DNA of 64,000 bases from Porphyromonas pasteri (GCF_014647755.1 NZ_BMPU01000002.1:248001-312000); one strand, 5' to 3'. Positions 18,922 through 27,442 are shown, numbered from the stretch's first letter. Numbers and translations: made by a program. The notes: a model not told the origin generated them from the sequence alone.

Positions 18922-19923
18922 ATGACACAAGTTACTCCCTCTATTTCGAATGGTGAGGGCATGTCTCAGGCGATCTCGTCCCTCTATGTACTGAAAGCTC
19001 TACTCGCTTTTGCGGTGGTGGTATCCCATTCTCCTTTATTACTCCCTTGGGTGCGAATCCCAGGGTTTATGGTGGAGCTCTTCTTCTCTATTACAGGGTA
19101 CTTCCTCTATGCATCAGACCTTGGTAAAGTGCATTCGCGCATTTGGAAATCGGTCAAGAAAGTCGTCCCTATCATCATCGTCCTACAACTCTTTTATTCC
19201 CTAATCTATCCACCAAATCTTGGGCCAATCAGCGTCTCGTACATGCGCTATGTACAGTGGCTTTTCTTGGGCTTTAATAACTATGTCACGGGACACCTGT
19301 GGTACCTGTCGGCTGTGCTCTTTGGGTTGCTCTTCTTTGGGGGATATCTGCGGATTATGAAGGGGCGCCGGGTGCCTTTGCTCTTCCTCTTGATCCTGCT
19401 ATGGGTATTCATTGGCCCCTACCGCATGCTGCTCTTTGGGAAGCCAGAGTCGGCCTTTGTGTTTAACTTCCTGACCCGTGCAGTGCCCTTCCTTGCGATG
19501 GGCTACTGGGTGAGAGCCAATGAAACTCGCTTGCTGAGCTATCGCTGGATCAATATTTTCTTCCTTGTGCTCACCCTCATGGGAATTGAATGCCTAGTGA
19601 CGTGGTGCTTGAGTGGCTATACATATGCTGCTAGTGCTATTGCGCTGTTCCCCATGCCGTTCGCTGCGTTCATGCTGATGCTCTCCTATAAGAGTCTGGG
19701 GCAGGGTACGTGGCTGGAGACTATTGGGGAGAAGTATTCGGGGAACATCTACTACTTCCATATCGCTGTGATCATCGGATGGAAGGCACTCAATGCACAT
19801 AGCCCACTTCTCAGCGAGATCTACGAATACGGAGGTGCCTTCATCGTCTTCTTCATTAGTCTCGGGATCGCTTGGCTTGTTGTCAAGCTACAGGATCTCA
19901 TCGGCTACCACGTGTTGAAGTAA
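18922..19923 (+). CDS. Acyltransferase-3 family membrane protein, second of the pair
   Basis: 333 residues, alignable end to end with the preceding protein: LYVLKALLAFAVVVSHSPLL, FFSITGYFLY, HLWYLSAVLFGL and YSGNIYYFHIAVIIGW all recur at matching positions, and TWLETIG precedes the last block in both. Catalytic His equivalents are kept, so both copies should be active. The best guess is two related acyl modifications of one surface polysaccharide. The gene ends at the terminator shared with dnaA. Confidence 0.82.
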   Translation: MTQVTPSISNGEGMSQAISSLYVLKALLAFAVVVSHSPLLLPWVRIPGFMVELFFSITGYFLYASDLGKVHSRIWKSVKKVVPIIIVLQLFYSLIYPPNLGPISVSYMRYVQWLFLGFNNYVTGHLWYLSAVLFGLLFFGGYLRIMKGRRVPLLFLLILLWVFIGPYRMLLFGKPESAFVFNFLTRAVPFLAMGYWVRANETRLLSYRWINIFFLVLTLMGIECLVTWCLSGYTYAASAIALFPMPFAAFMLMLSYKSLGQGTWLETIGEKYSGNIYYFHIAVIIGWKALNAHSPLLSEIYEYGGAFIVFFISLGIAWLVVKLQDLIGYHVLK

Positions 19924-19946
19924 GACGGATACTCGTAGTAGAAACA

Positions 19947-19996
19947 AAAAAGTAGCGGCCCCCACCTCACGATTGAGGTGGGGGCCGCTACTTTTA
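19947..19996. terminator. Bidirectional terminator between acyltransferase and dnaA
   Basis: A perfect stem of about 20 bp around CGAT, with A-run on the left and TTTTATA on the right, so it can stop the plus-strand acyltransferase transcript and the minus-strand dnaA transcript. Confidence 0.92.
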
Positions 19997-20010
19997 TATA
20001 GGTGTGTGCT

Positions 20011-21414
20011 TTAAGCGAAGAGGGTAGCTTCGACCTGCTCGATGCGCTCCTTGAGAGCGGGCTCGAGGGAGAGGCGGCCTTCGATAGCCTTGCAGCCGTG
20101 CATAATCGTCGTGTGGTCGTTGCGGTTCAGCAGCTGGGCGATCGTATTGTAGGACGCACTGGTGTGCTTCTTCACGAGGTACATCGTGACCTGGCGGGGG
20201 AGGGCAAGGACGGCCTTACGTGAGGGTGTGCGGAGCTGTGCCTTCTCGACGCCGAAAACGGAGCAGACGGTATCGAGGATGGACTCGGGCGTTACCTCAC
20301 GGCGCTCGATGGAGACGGTGCCCCCGACGATGCGGCGCGTGGCCTCGAGGTCTACTGCACCATGATCGGAGAACTGCGAGTGCGTGATGATCGTGCGGAT
20401 AGCCCCCTCGAGCTGGCGGACGTTGTCCTGCATGCTCTCGGCGATGAACTCTACGCACTCTTCTCCGAGTTCGACACCGCTGTCGGCGACACGGCGCTGG
20501 AGGATCTTGCGGCGAAGCTCCAGGTCGGGGCGGTCAATGCGTAGCATCATCGCGCTCTGGATACGCGTCATGATACGCGTCTCCATTCCCTTGAGGTCCA
20601 CAGGAGGGACGTCACAGGTGACGATGATCTGCTTGCCGAGGAGGTAGAGGTGATTGAAGATATCGAAGAACGCCTGCTGCGTCTTGGTCTTACCGATGAG
20701 CCCCTGGATATCGTCGATGATGAGCATATCCATCTGCTGGTAGAAGTCTACGAACATACCACGCTCGGGACCGCGCATCAGGCTGTCACGGACGAATTGT
20801 GCTTCGAACTTCGAGCTCGACACGTAGCAGACGCGCATCGTGGGGTGGAGCTCCATGGCACGCTGCCCAATAGCCTGCGAGAGGTGGGTCTTCCCTACGC
20901 CACTGGGGCCATAGATGAAGATGAAGTTCAGCGGAGCCTGCCCTGGGCGCGCGGCCGTAGCTTCGGCGATGCGCAGGGCCTCGCGGTTACAAGCACTCTC
21001 GTAGAAAGTCTCGAAGCGGAGATCGGCACTGAGGTGCGACGTATAGTCTTGCGTGCGCGCCAGCTTAGGCTGAGGTGCTGGCTGAGCCGTCTGAGCGGGT
21101 GTCAGGTAGATCTCGAGCCCTTGAGGAGAGAGGATCTCGTTCTGAGCTCGTACGAGTAGGGTCTCATAGGTGCGTACGAGTTCCTCGTAGAATGCCTTCG
21201 AAGGGACCTCGAGCACGAGCGCTTTGAAACGCCCCTGCTCATCCTCGCGCGTCTCGATGCCGAGCGGACGGATGGGGGCGAACCAGCGCTGGAGCGTCTG
21301 GGGGTCACAGGAGCCGGCTATGATCTGGAGGCATTGCTTCCAGAGCTGCTCCCCTGAAGGAGGAGTTGTCGTTTGCATGAGGGGTTGCCTTACGTAGTCG
21401 TGGACCAAGGGCAT
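20011..21414 (-). CDS. dnaA: Chromosomal replication initiator DnaA
   Basis: 467 residues. Domain I contains LWKQCLQIIAGS (~23-34) and a WFAPIRPL segment. Domain III has Walker A GPSGVGKT (~168-175), Walker B LIIDDI (~229-234) and the sensor II region. Domain IV ends with the DNA-binding signature containing NRNDHTTIMHGCKAIE (~428-443). It binds DnaA boxes and opens the origin. The start at 21414 is the longest; a Met 12 codons in (21378, MQTTTPP) is equally plausible because relatives begin near the LW motif. A DnaA-box cluster lies upstream. Confidence 0.97.
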   Translation of the reverse strand: MPLVHDYVRQPLMQTTTPPSGEQLWKQCLQIIAGSCDPQTLQRWFAPIRPLGIETREDEQGRFKALVLEVPSKAFYEELVRTYETLLVRAQNEILSPQGLEIYLTPAQTAQPAPQPKLARTQDYTSHLSADLRFETFYESACNREALRIAEATAARPGQAPLNFIFIYGPSGVGKTHLSQAIGQRAMELHPTMRVCYVSSSKFEAQFVRDSLMRGPERGMFVDFYQQMDMLIIDDIQGLIGKTKTQQAFFDIFNHLYLLGKQIIVTCDVPPVDLKGMETRIMTRIQSAMMLRIDRPDLELRRKILQRRVADSGVELGEECVEFIAESMQDNVRQLEGAIRTIITHSQFSDHGAVDLEATRRIVGGTVSIERREVTPESILDTVCSVFGVEKAQLRTPSRKAVLALPRQVTMYLVKKHTSASYNTIAQLLNRNDHTTIMHGCKAIEGRLSLEPALKERIEQVEATLFA

Positions 21415-21860
21415 TACTATATTTAGGAGCCAAGCGGGGGCGTCGGGCGCGGTGGTAGGCGCTCGTGCTGCTGGGCCTCAGTTGCTATGGGGTGAGGAGG
21501 TTATCCACAAGGTGATTTTGCCCTTAATGTGCTATACATTAGTCGTATAGTGTGGTATAGGGGGTGTCTTGTGTGACCTCTTATCTGGTGCAAAGTTTGG
21601 CAAAAGTGCGGAGAAAAAAAAACGGCCTTGAGGCTTGCTTTTCTCATACTAATTCTATGGGTTTTGTTCTCAAGCGATTACCACCTTCCCGCAGAAGGAG
21701 CTTCTGTGATGTCCTCCTAAGCGCTTATAAATCAAGCCTTCTCTTCGCTATGCACAGAACTACTCACAGAGTTATCCACATGATGTCGTCGGGATAAGGT
21801 GTTGAGGATAAGTGTTCTTCTTCTTTTGGAACAAAAGATTTCCACAGGTGGGTTACTGCT
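21415..21860. other. Candidate oriC: DnaA-box cluster upstream of dnaA
   Basis: Two perfect TTATCCACA boxes occur at 21501-21509 and 21772-21780 (plus strand). Box-like sites are TTATCCCGA (21789-21797, minus), TTATCCTCA (21803-21811, minus) and TTTCCACA (about 21839-21846). The region lies between dnaA and a divergent-free gap with no coding sequence. No strongly AT-rich unwinding element stands out. This is the normal setting of a bacterial origin, but location by GC skew was not computed. Confidence 0.6.
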
Positions 21861-21910
21861 TGCTTTAGGCGGGGGAGTGTAAACTTTTCCGCGGAAGAGG
21901 GATGGAAGGG

Positions 21911-22105
21911 TGCGCGGAAGAGGGGCGGGAAGGAGTATAGAAGGATGGCTGCGAGATGCTGAGGACGGAGTGAGAGTGTGCGGAAGAGTGGGGAGAAGCT
22001 CTGCAGAAGGATGGAGAGGGCTACTGAGGGCAGGGTGAAAACGTGTGGAAGAAGGGTGGAGAGAGGTGCTGAAGATGGGATCAGAACGTGTGAGAGGAGG
22101 TGGGT
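21911..22105. repeat. Degenerate ~65-bp purine-rich tandem repeat
   Basis: Units start at 21911, 21977 and 22042 (spacings 66 and 65), with a partial unit from 22087. Shared landmarks are TGYGCGGAAGA, then AGAAGGATGG, then a closing GGAGTGA or GGGTGA. The plus strand is overwhelmingly purine with a strong G excess from about 21860 to 22190. The minus-strand open frame through it is a low-complexity artefact. Function unknown; it abuts the candidate origin. Confidence 0.65.
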
Positions 22106-22197
22106 GTGAGGTGTATATATAGAGGTGGAGTATGGAGGGCAGGAGGTAGGGCGGGGTGCGGTGTGGTGTGGCGTGGGTGGTGAGGCGCGGGCATCGA

Positions 22198-22395
22198 CTA
22201 CCGGCGGTAGTGGTAGTCGATGCCAAAGAGGGCGCCGGCGAAGGTCATCACCTCGCCGTAAGCAATGAGCACGCTGGAGTGAATCTCCCCAGGTGGGGCG
22301 GTGACGAAGGCTGCACCGAGGAGGAGCATGCCGAAGAGGCTGAGCAGGGTGGCGATGACGAGCTGGAGTGTCGCCTTGGATTTATTTGGTTGCAT
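22198..22395 (-). CDS. Small two-helix membrane protein, holin-like
   Basis: 65 residues with two hydrophobic helices (~11-32 and ~43-58), a short charged N-terminus and a basic end (HYRR). Its start lies 14 bases inside the upstream amidase gene (22382-22395), so the two are translationally linked. Size, topology and position after an endolysin-like amidase fit a holin; no family signature is visible, so this rests on context. Confidence 0.6.
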   Translation of the reverse strand: MQPNKSKATLQLVIATLLSLFGMLLLGAAFVTAPPGEIHSSVLIAYGEVMTFAGALFGIDYHYRR

Positions 22396-22867
22396 GGCTT
22401 ATTGGGCTGATGGAGATGTCGTGATATTCCCTCTGTGCATCGAAGCAGGGGCATAGCTTGATCCATTCGTCGGGGGTGATACGGCCGTCACCGTTGCGGT
22501 CGGGGCTGAGGTCACGGTGGCCGAGGATGGTAGCTTGTGGGGCGAGTGCGTGGAGGTGCTCAAGGAGCTGACGGAGGGCCGTGCGCTGCTCGGCGGTGCG
22601 GGTATCTGCGGGATGGCCCGTGTCATCTAAGCCACCTTCGTAGCAGACGCCGTAGCTCGAGCGGTTGTAGCCTCGTGCGTGGGCACCTATCTGCTCAAGC
22701 GGGCGCAGAGGGATGATAGCACCTGAGCGACGGATGTAGAAGTGGTAGCCTGCCGAGCGGAAGCCACGGGCACGATGGTCACGCTCCAAGGCTTCGGGCG
22801 AATAGGATTGGCTGGCACGCGTGGCGCTGCAGTGCACGACGATGTAGCGGATGTCCGTGGGTCTCAT
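22382..22867 (-). CDS. N-acetylmuramoyl-L-alanine amidase, Amidase_2 type
   Basis: 161 residues, no signal peptide. Zinc-site segments: VVHCSATR (His ~12), GYHFYIRRSG, and GHRDLSP (~118). DRNGDGRITPDE next to it is an EF-hand-like loop, followed by LCPCFD. It should cut the amide bond between MurNAc and the stem peptide. Absence of a signal sequence means it needs a holin or lysis to reach the wall, as phage endolysins do. It overlaps the spanin-like gene by 4 bases and the holin-like gene by 14. Confidence 0.88.
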   Translation of the reverse strand: MRPTDIRYIVVHCSATRASQSYSPEALERDHRARGFRSAGYHFYIRRSGAIIPLRPLEQIGAHARGYNRSSYGVCYEGGLDDTGHPADTRTAEQRTALRQLLEHLHALAPQATILGHRDLSPDRNGDGRITPDEWIKLCPCFDAQREYHDISISPISHATK

Positions 22868-23340
22868 CGCTTGGTCCTCTTATAAGTAAGGTAGACGGCT
22901 CCGAGAAGGAGGGGAAGGGTGACGCCGAGGGCGAAGGGACGTAAGGGGCTGGCTGGTACCTTATGCGACGTGATGCCCTTATCTATGGTGCGGGTCGTGG
23001 AGCGAAGGCTATTGACCTCCCGTAGAGCGCCCGTGGTGGTCGCCTGATGCCGCCCGATCTGTCGGAGGTGGTAGTGCGCTATCCAGCCTGCACCCTTCGC
23101 CTTGGAGGAGACGGTAGTATCATCGCTTGGAGGGAGGAGCTGCACGACCTCGGTGAGGTCCAGTGTGAGGGTGTCGAGGGCGTGCTCTTGGTGAGTGGTG
23201 TGCAGGGTGCGCTGTAGGTCGCTCGTGGTGTGGCTCTCGGTCGTGCTCTCGTGTGTCGTGCGGTGGTGTGAGGCACAGCCATAGAGCCCGATGAGGAGGG
23301 CTAAGGTGAGGAGCCTCGGCTGCAGAATGGTGATGTACAT
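22864..23340 (-). CDS. Lipoprotein with C-terminal membrane anchor, u-spanin-like
   Basis: 158 residues. The N-terminus is a lipoprotein signal (LLIGLYGC, acceptor Cys22). The middle is polar, Thr/His-rich and probably extended. The C-terminus has one hydrophobic helix (ALGVTLPLLLGAVYLTY, ~135-152) with a basic tail (KRTKR). A lipid anchor at one end and an inner-membrane helix at the other is the architecture of phage unimolecular spanins such as T1 gp11, which fuse the two membranes in the last lysis step. First gene of a three-gene unit with the amidase and the holin-like protein. Confidence 0.6.
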   Translation of the reverse strand: MYITILQPRLLTLALLIGLYGCASHHRTTHESTTESHTTSDLQRTLHTTHQEHALDTLTLDLTEVVQLLPPSDDTTVSSKAKGAGWIAHYHLRQIGRHQATTTGALREVNSLRSTTRTIDKGITSHKVPASPLRPFALGVTLPLLLGAVYLTYKRTKR

Positions 23341-23407
23341 AAGTCAATCAATAAAGAGGAATACAGCCCCTTTCTGGGGGCACTCCGCCTACCTTGGGGG
23401 AGCGATA

Positions 23408-23415
23408 CAAAGGTA
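23408..23415 (-). promoter_or_regulatory. -7 element upstream of the lysis-like operon
   Basis: TACCTTTG on the minus strand, about 68 bases before the lipoprotein start; no TTG at the usual spacing upstream. The stretch 23416-23706 holds nothing I can support. Confidence 0.5.
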
Positions 23416-23706
23416 GTGGGGCGGGGTAGGGGTGGTGGTCTTTATTGGTCGTCTTCGTCGGTGATGGCTCGTACCTGTGTTCTCCCTCGGTGGTGTGTGT
23501 GGCGGAGGAGGGCGCGAGAGGCGGTGCATCGCCTGATTCTGGTAGAGTAGTGCGGGGCGTGTGCGTGGTGCGCGGTCCCTATGAAGGCGCTCGGTCGTGC
23601 TGGAAGGGTCGCGGAGGGAGCGTGGCGGAGGCGTGCCGTAGGGTATAGTATATATAAGGTTACGCGCGCGCGAAGGCGTGTGGCTTTATGGTAAGGAGAT
23701 ATAAGA

Positions 23707-23751
23707 CTCGGGGGCTACACCATCAGCTAAGTGCTGGGTGTAGCCCCCGAG
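23707..23751 (-). terminator. Terminator after oadA
   Basis: A perfect 14-16 bp GC-rich stem (CTCGGGGGCTACAC with its complement ending at 23751) 30 bases beyond the oadA stop. Confidence 0.8.
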
Positions 23752-23780
23752 AGGAATGGTTGCCCTATGGGCGGTGTCGC

Positions 23781-25646
23781 TTACTTCTTAGCGCGGCGAG
23801 CACGGATGACGTGGCGAACTTCCTCGAGCTGCTCTACGCGACGCAGGCGTTCGGGTTCGCTCTCTACGAAGAGCTCTTCCTTCTCAGCGGGGCGGACGTA
23901 AGCGAGGGCTTCACCCTTGCGGATGTTAGCACCCTGAGCAGCTACCTCAGCGAGGCGGCCGGTGAAGTTCGAGATGACGGGCTCGAAGTAGCCTGCAGTC
24001 GTCTGGATGTAGCAGAGAGGCTCACCCGTCTTGATGAAGGTACCGAGGGCAGGAGCCGTAGAGTAGTCTTCGGGGTCTACCTCCCAGATGATCTGACCGG
24101 AGGCAGGAGCTTCGATAGGCTCGGTGCCCTGGCGCTTGATCTTCACTGCATCTTCGGCGCTGTAGCCCTTCTTGACGAGGGCGTCGGTCTTGGCCTTGTC
24201 GAGCTCAGCCTGGAAGCGCTCCTTAGCTGCACCGCTCTTGTAGTCGCGGTACTGAGCTTCGTGCATAGCGAATTCGAAGAGTTCTTCGTCGTCTTCGCCG
24301 AGCTCCCAGCCGTTCTCCTTCATCTCAGCGCGGAACTTATCCAGCGCATCGGGGTAGTTGAGCTGAGGATCTTCGGTGGTGAATTCGAAGCCCTTTTCCT
24401 TCGCCAGGTCGATGATTTCCTGATCGAGCTTGCCTGGCAGACGGCCGGACTTCCCGAGGATCATACCCCACGTGTTGTTGTCGATAGCCTCCCAGCGGCC
24501 CTTGCCGATGGTGAGGTTGTAGACGTTCATCAGAGCGACGTTCTTGACGTACTGGCTGAATGGCGTGACGAGTGGGGGGTAGCCGAGGCGAGGCCATACG
24601 TAGGCGACTTCGTCGAAGAGGCGGACGAGTAGGTCGTCGACGCTCAGCTCGGGTTCGCCCTTCTTACGCAGGTGCATGTTGATACCAGCGTGTACGCCCT
24701 TGAGGTCAGCCATCATCGAGCCCATCATACCGCCAGGCAGACCGCAGCCTACGAGGAGCGAAGAGGTCAGCATATTGGAGGGGTTGATGAAGTAGCCGAG
24801 GAAGTCATCGATGAACTCCTGCGTGAGGGCGCGAGCCTTCATGTAGGCGTCCATATTGATATCAGCGACCTTGTAGCCAGCGTCGATGAGCATCTCGCGG
24901 ATGGTGATGACGTCTGGGTGGATCTTACCCCAAGATAGGGGCTCCATAGCTACGTCGATGACGTCAGCGCCGTTGTCACAGACCTCGAGCATGGAGGCTA
25001 CGGAGAAGCCAGGGCCTGAGTGACCGTGGTACTCGATGATGACGTCGGGGTGCTTGGTCTTGATAGCCTTCACCAGACGGCCGAGGAAGCGCGGACGGCC
25101 GATACCTGCCATATCCTTGAGGCAGATCTCGGGGGCGCCAGCTGCGATGAACTGGTCCGCCAGGTCAGCGTAGTACTCGACGGTGTGGACGGGGGAGTGG
25201 GTGATACAGAGCGTAGCCTGTGGGATCATCCCAGCTTCCTTCGCGTAGTGGATGGAGGGGATGACGTTGCGGGGGTCGTTGAGCCCGTCGAAGATACGGG
25301 TGATATCGACACCCTGGGCCTTCTTGACCTTGTACATCAGGCGACGTACGTCAGCAGGGACGGGGAACATACGCAGGCCGTTGAGACCACGGTCGAGCAT
25401 GTGCGTCTGGATGCCAGCTTCGTTGAGGGGCTTAGTGAAGGCGCGGACGGCCTTGTTGGGGTTCTCCCCGTAGAGGAGGTTGACCTGTTCGAAGGCCCCC
25501 CCGTTGGTTTCGACGCGTGCGAAGCAGCCCATCTCGACTAAGACGGGGGCGATACGCTCGAGCTGGTCCTTGCGGGGCTGGTACTTCCCTGAGGACTGCC
25601 ACATGTCACGGTAGACAAGGCTAAGTTTGATTTCTCTCTGTGCCAT
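23781..25646 (-). CDS. oadA: Oxaloacetate decarboxylase alpha-type carboxyltransferase
   Basis: 621 residues. An N-terminal HMGL-like TIM barrel contains the metal/substrate segments YRDMWQSS (~12-19), EICLKDMAG (Lys ~180) and EYHGHSGPG (~206). A conserved PYC/OADA domain spans roughly 300-480. The C-terminal ~80 residues fold like a biotinyl domain (GTFIKTGEPLCYIQTTAGY), but where AMKM normally stands there is TTAG, with no lysine to biotinylate. The enzyme therefore needs a separate biotin carrier, or the domain only has a structural role. It could serve oxaloacetate or pyruvate carboxyl transfer. It lies 35 bases after rsmE on the same strand. Confidence 0.88.
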   Translation of the reverse strand: MAQREIKLSLVYRDMWQSSGKYQPRKDQLERIAPVLVEMGCFARVETNGGAFEQVNLLYGENPNKAVRAFTKPLNEAGIQTHMLDRGLNGLRMFPVPADVRRLMYKVKKAQGVDITRIFDGLNDPRNVIPSIHYAKEAGMIPQATLCITHSPVHTVEYYADLADQFIAAGAPEICLKDMAGIGRPRFLGRLVKAIKTKHPDVIIEYHGHSGPGFSVASMLEVCDNGADVIDVAMEPLSWGKIHPDVITIREMLIDAGYKVADINMDAYMKARALTQEFIDDFLGYFINPSNMLTSSLLVGCGLPGGMMGSMMADLKGVHAGINMHLRKKGEPELSVDDLLVRLFDEVAYVWPRLGYPPLVTPFSQYVKNVALMNVYNLTIGKGRWEAIDNNTWGMILGKSGRLPGKLDQEIIDLAKEKGFEFTTEDPQLNYPDALDKFRAEMKENGWELGEDDEELFEFAMHEAQYRDYKSGAAKERFQAELDKAKTDALVKKGYSAEDAVKIKRQGTEPIEAPASGQIIWEVDPEDYSTAPALGTFIKTGEPLCYIQTTAGYFEPVISNFTGRLAEVAAQGANIRKGEALAYVRPAEKEELFVESEPERLRRVEQLEEVRHVIRARRAKK

Positions 25647-25681
25647 AAGGGTGAGTTATTGATAAGGGATTATTTCGTGTA

Positions 25682-26446
25682 TTATTTCTCGTGTGTCGTG
25701 GGCCTACGCTGGCTCGTCATATCGAGTGTGTGTAGCCATTGCAGGGCGATGAGGCTGGCGGTCTCGGTGCGCAGGCGGCTCGCTCCGAGGGTGATGGGCT
25801 GGCACCCGCGACGGGTAGCCTCCTCGATCTCCTCGACGGAGAAGTCTCCTTCGGGCCCGACCATCAGGAGTGTCTTCGCCTCGGGGCGGAAGAAGTGATC
25901 GATGGTGTGGCGCTCGGGGCCGACGGTGCTACGGCAGTGGGCCATGAGCCGCAGGTCATAGTCCGCTGTCATCTCGAGGAGCTGGGCAAAGGGCACATCG
26001 GGGATGAGGCGAGGAAGGAGGGCCTTGTGGGACTGCTTCATCGCGCTCTGGATGATACGCTCCAGACGCTCGGCGCTGGTATGCTTGCGCTCGGAGTGCT
26101 GGGTGCGGATGAGATAGACTTCATCCAGACCTACCTCGACCATCTTCTCGAGCGTCCACTCGAGGCGGTCGATGTTCTTCGTGGGAGCGACGGCTACGGC
26201 CCAGTGGCCTCTCCAGTACTTCTGCCAGGGCTCCTCGCGCTCTATCGAGAGGAGGCAGTGACGGCGGTCTACGCCTGAGACGCGGGTCTCGAAGAGGGTG
26301 CCACAGCCATCGGTGACGAGGAACTCATCGCCTACCTTCGCGCGCAGCACACGGATAGCATGCTGGGCTTCTCCCTCGGGGAGCTGGAGCTCCTCGCGTA
26401 GGGTTGGGGCATAGAAGAGTGGTAGGTCTTTCATCTTTGTGCTCAT
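25682..26446 (-). CDS. rsmE: 16S rRNA m3U1498 methyltransferase RsmE
   Basis: About 254 residues from the start chosen here; MKDLPLF at 26434 is the alternative. Upstream starts are excluded because the -7 element lies at 26461-26468. Features: an N-terminal PUA-like part (HAIRVLRAKVGD), PTKNIDRLEWTLEKMVEVG (~90-110), and the SPOUT knot LLMVGPEGDFSVEEIEEA (~195-212) and LGASRLRTETA (~222-232), which bind SAM. It methylates U1498 of 16S rRNA. Confidence 0.93.
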   Translation of the reverse strand: MSTKMKDLPLFYAPTLREELQLPEGEAQHAIRVLRAKVGDEFLVTDGCGTLFETRVSGVDRRHCLLSIEREEPWQKYWRGHWAVAVAPTKNIDRLEWTLEKMVEVGLDEVYLIRTQHSERKHTSAERLERIIQSAMKQSHKALLPRLIPDVPFAQLLEMTADYDLRLMAHCRSTVGPERHTIDHFFRPEAKTLLMVGPEGDFSVEEIEEATRRGCQPITLGASRLRTETASLIALQWLHTLDMTSQRRPTTHEK

Positions 26447-26460
26447 TGATTTCCTCGTAC

Positions 26461-26468
26461 CAAAGTTA
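26461..26468 (-). promoter_or_regulatory. -7 element of the rsmE-oadA operon
   Basis: TAACTTTG on the minus strand, 14 bases before the chosen rsmE start and 26 before the alternative. It decides against the longer reading frame that begins at 26512. Confidence 0.6.
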
Positions 26469-26643
26469 CGCTTTTTACCGCGGAATAAAGAAAGAAAACG
26501 GCAATTGCACACTATTCATTTCAGTGTGCTTGTTCTCTGCTGTTTGTTCGCTCCAGAGGAAGGGGGGAGTCCCTCCCTGCTGGCGGGTCGCTGCGAAGCT
26601 TCTGATAAGGGATCTATCTTCCTCTATGGATGGGGCAAAGCAA

Positions 26644-27237
26644 CCTATATTGGTCGGCGGGCTGACCTATATGAGACGGTTGCGGCAGAGTCCTGCTCTC
26701 TATGTATTGTGCTAAGGCATCGCACGCCCAGCTCCCCGATACACCTCTCCGAAGTGATACGCACGCCCCTCGCCTTATCGCGCGTATTCCTCTTATTCAG
26801 CGGAGGGAAAAGCATCGTTCTCGTGAAGAAAAAAGCACCTTCACGTAGTGGTTTTCCTCTGTCTATGCACGTAGTCTTAAAGACCAAGCACGTAAATCCA
26901 AATATCCACGTACGTAGATTTATCGTCCACACACGTAGCCTAAACTTATCTGCCACTCGTCCACAACTTTTCTCCCTACGCGGACCAACAACCTAATATA
27001 GGTCATTTCACAAAGCTATATAGCTTTCTTCGCCATCCTATATAGGTCGCCATCGCGACCTATATAGCTTCGTCGTCGGACCAGTATAGGTCAGCCCGCC
27101 GACCAATATAGGTCGGAGCAATGACCAATAGTCATTTGGACTCGGTTCAGTAGTTGTTTGGGGTGCGAACGAATAGTGGTTTGATCCCCGAACCCATAGT
27201 GGTTTGAGTGCAGACCAATAGTTGTCTGCGGATCGGC
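26644..27237 (+). mobile_element. MITE-like dispersed repeat, copy B, with 11-unit 22-bp array
   Basis: Two units precede (26644, 26666), the second running into a GAGACGGTTGCG terminus at 26673 similar to the IS5 ends. An arm to about 26830 is shared with copies A (inverted) and C. ACGTA motifs follow at 26843, 26869, 26890, 26912 and 26933. Then 22-bp units start at 26994, 27016, 27038, 27060, 27082, 27104, 27126, 27148, 27171, 27194 and 27216. No matching downstream terminus was found, so the right border is uncertain. 27238-27442 holds no feature I can support. Confidence 0.75.
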
Positions 27238-27442
27238 CTAACTGCATGAGCAGGACGCCATCTCAAAAGCCCCTGCAACGAGCTTCTACGAGCGGCTGGT
27301 CTTACCAGAGATTTCACTTAGTTTCGGTCGATATAGGCTTGATGTGACCCTCGGGTTTTAGGATGGAAGCTATGGATTTGGTAGTCTGGGGATAATTGGT
27401 TAGGTTTGACTCGTTAATTCACATACTAACTAATCTGGTCTT

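Noticed and set aside
21732-22226. A 164-codon minus-strand open frame over the oriC side
   Set aside because: It is a Pro/Ser/His/Thr-rich product of the purine-rich tandem repeat and overlaps DnaA boxes; no domain or signal.
23445-23648. A small plus-strand frame between the lysis-like cassette and oadA
   Set aside because: Gly/Arg/Val-rich frame without start signals or homology; composition artefact.
26439-26996. A 185-codon plus-strand frame through repeat copy B
   Set aside because: It covers the rsmE promoter and the repeat; the corresponding frames in the other copies are not conserved.
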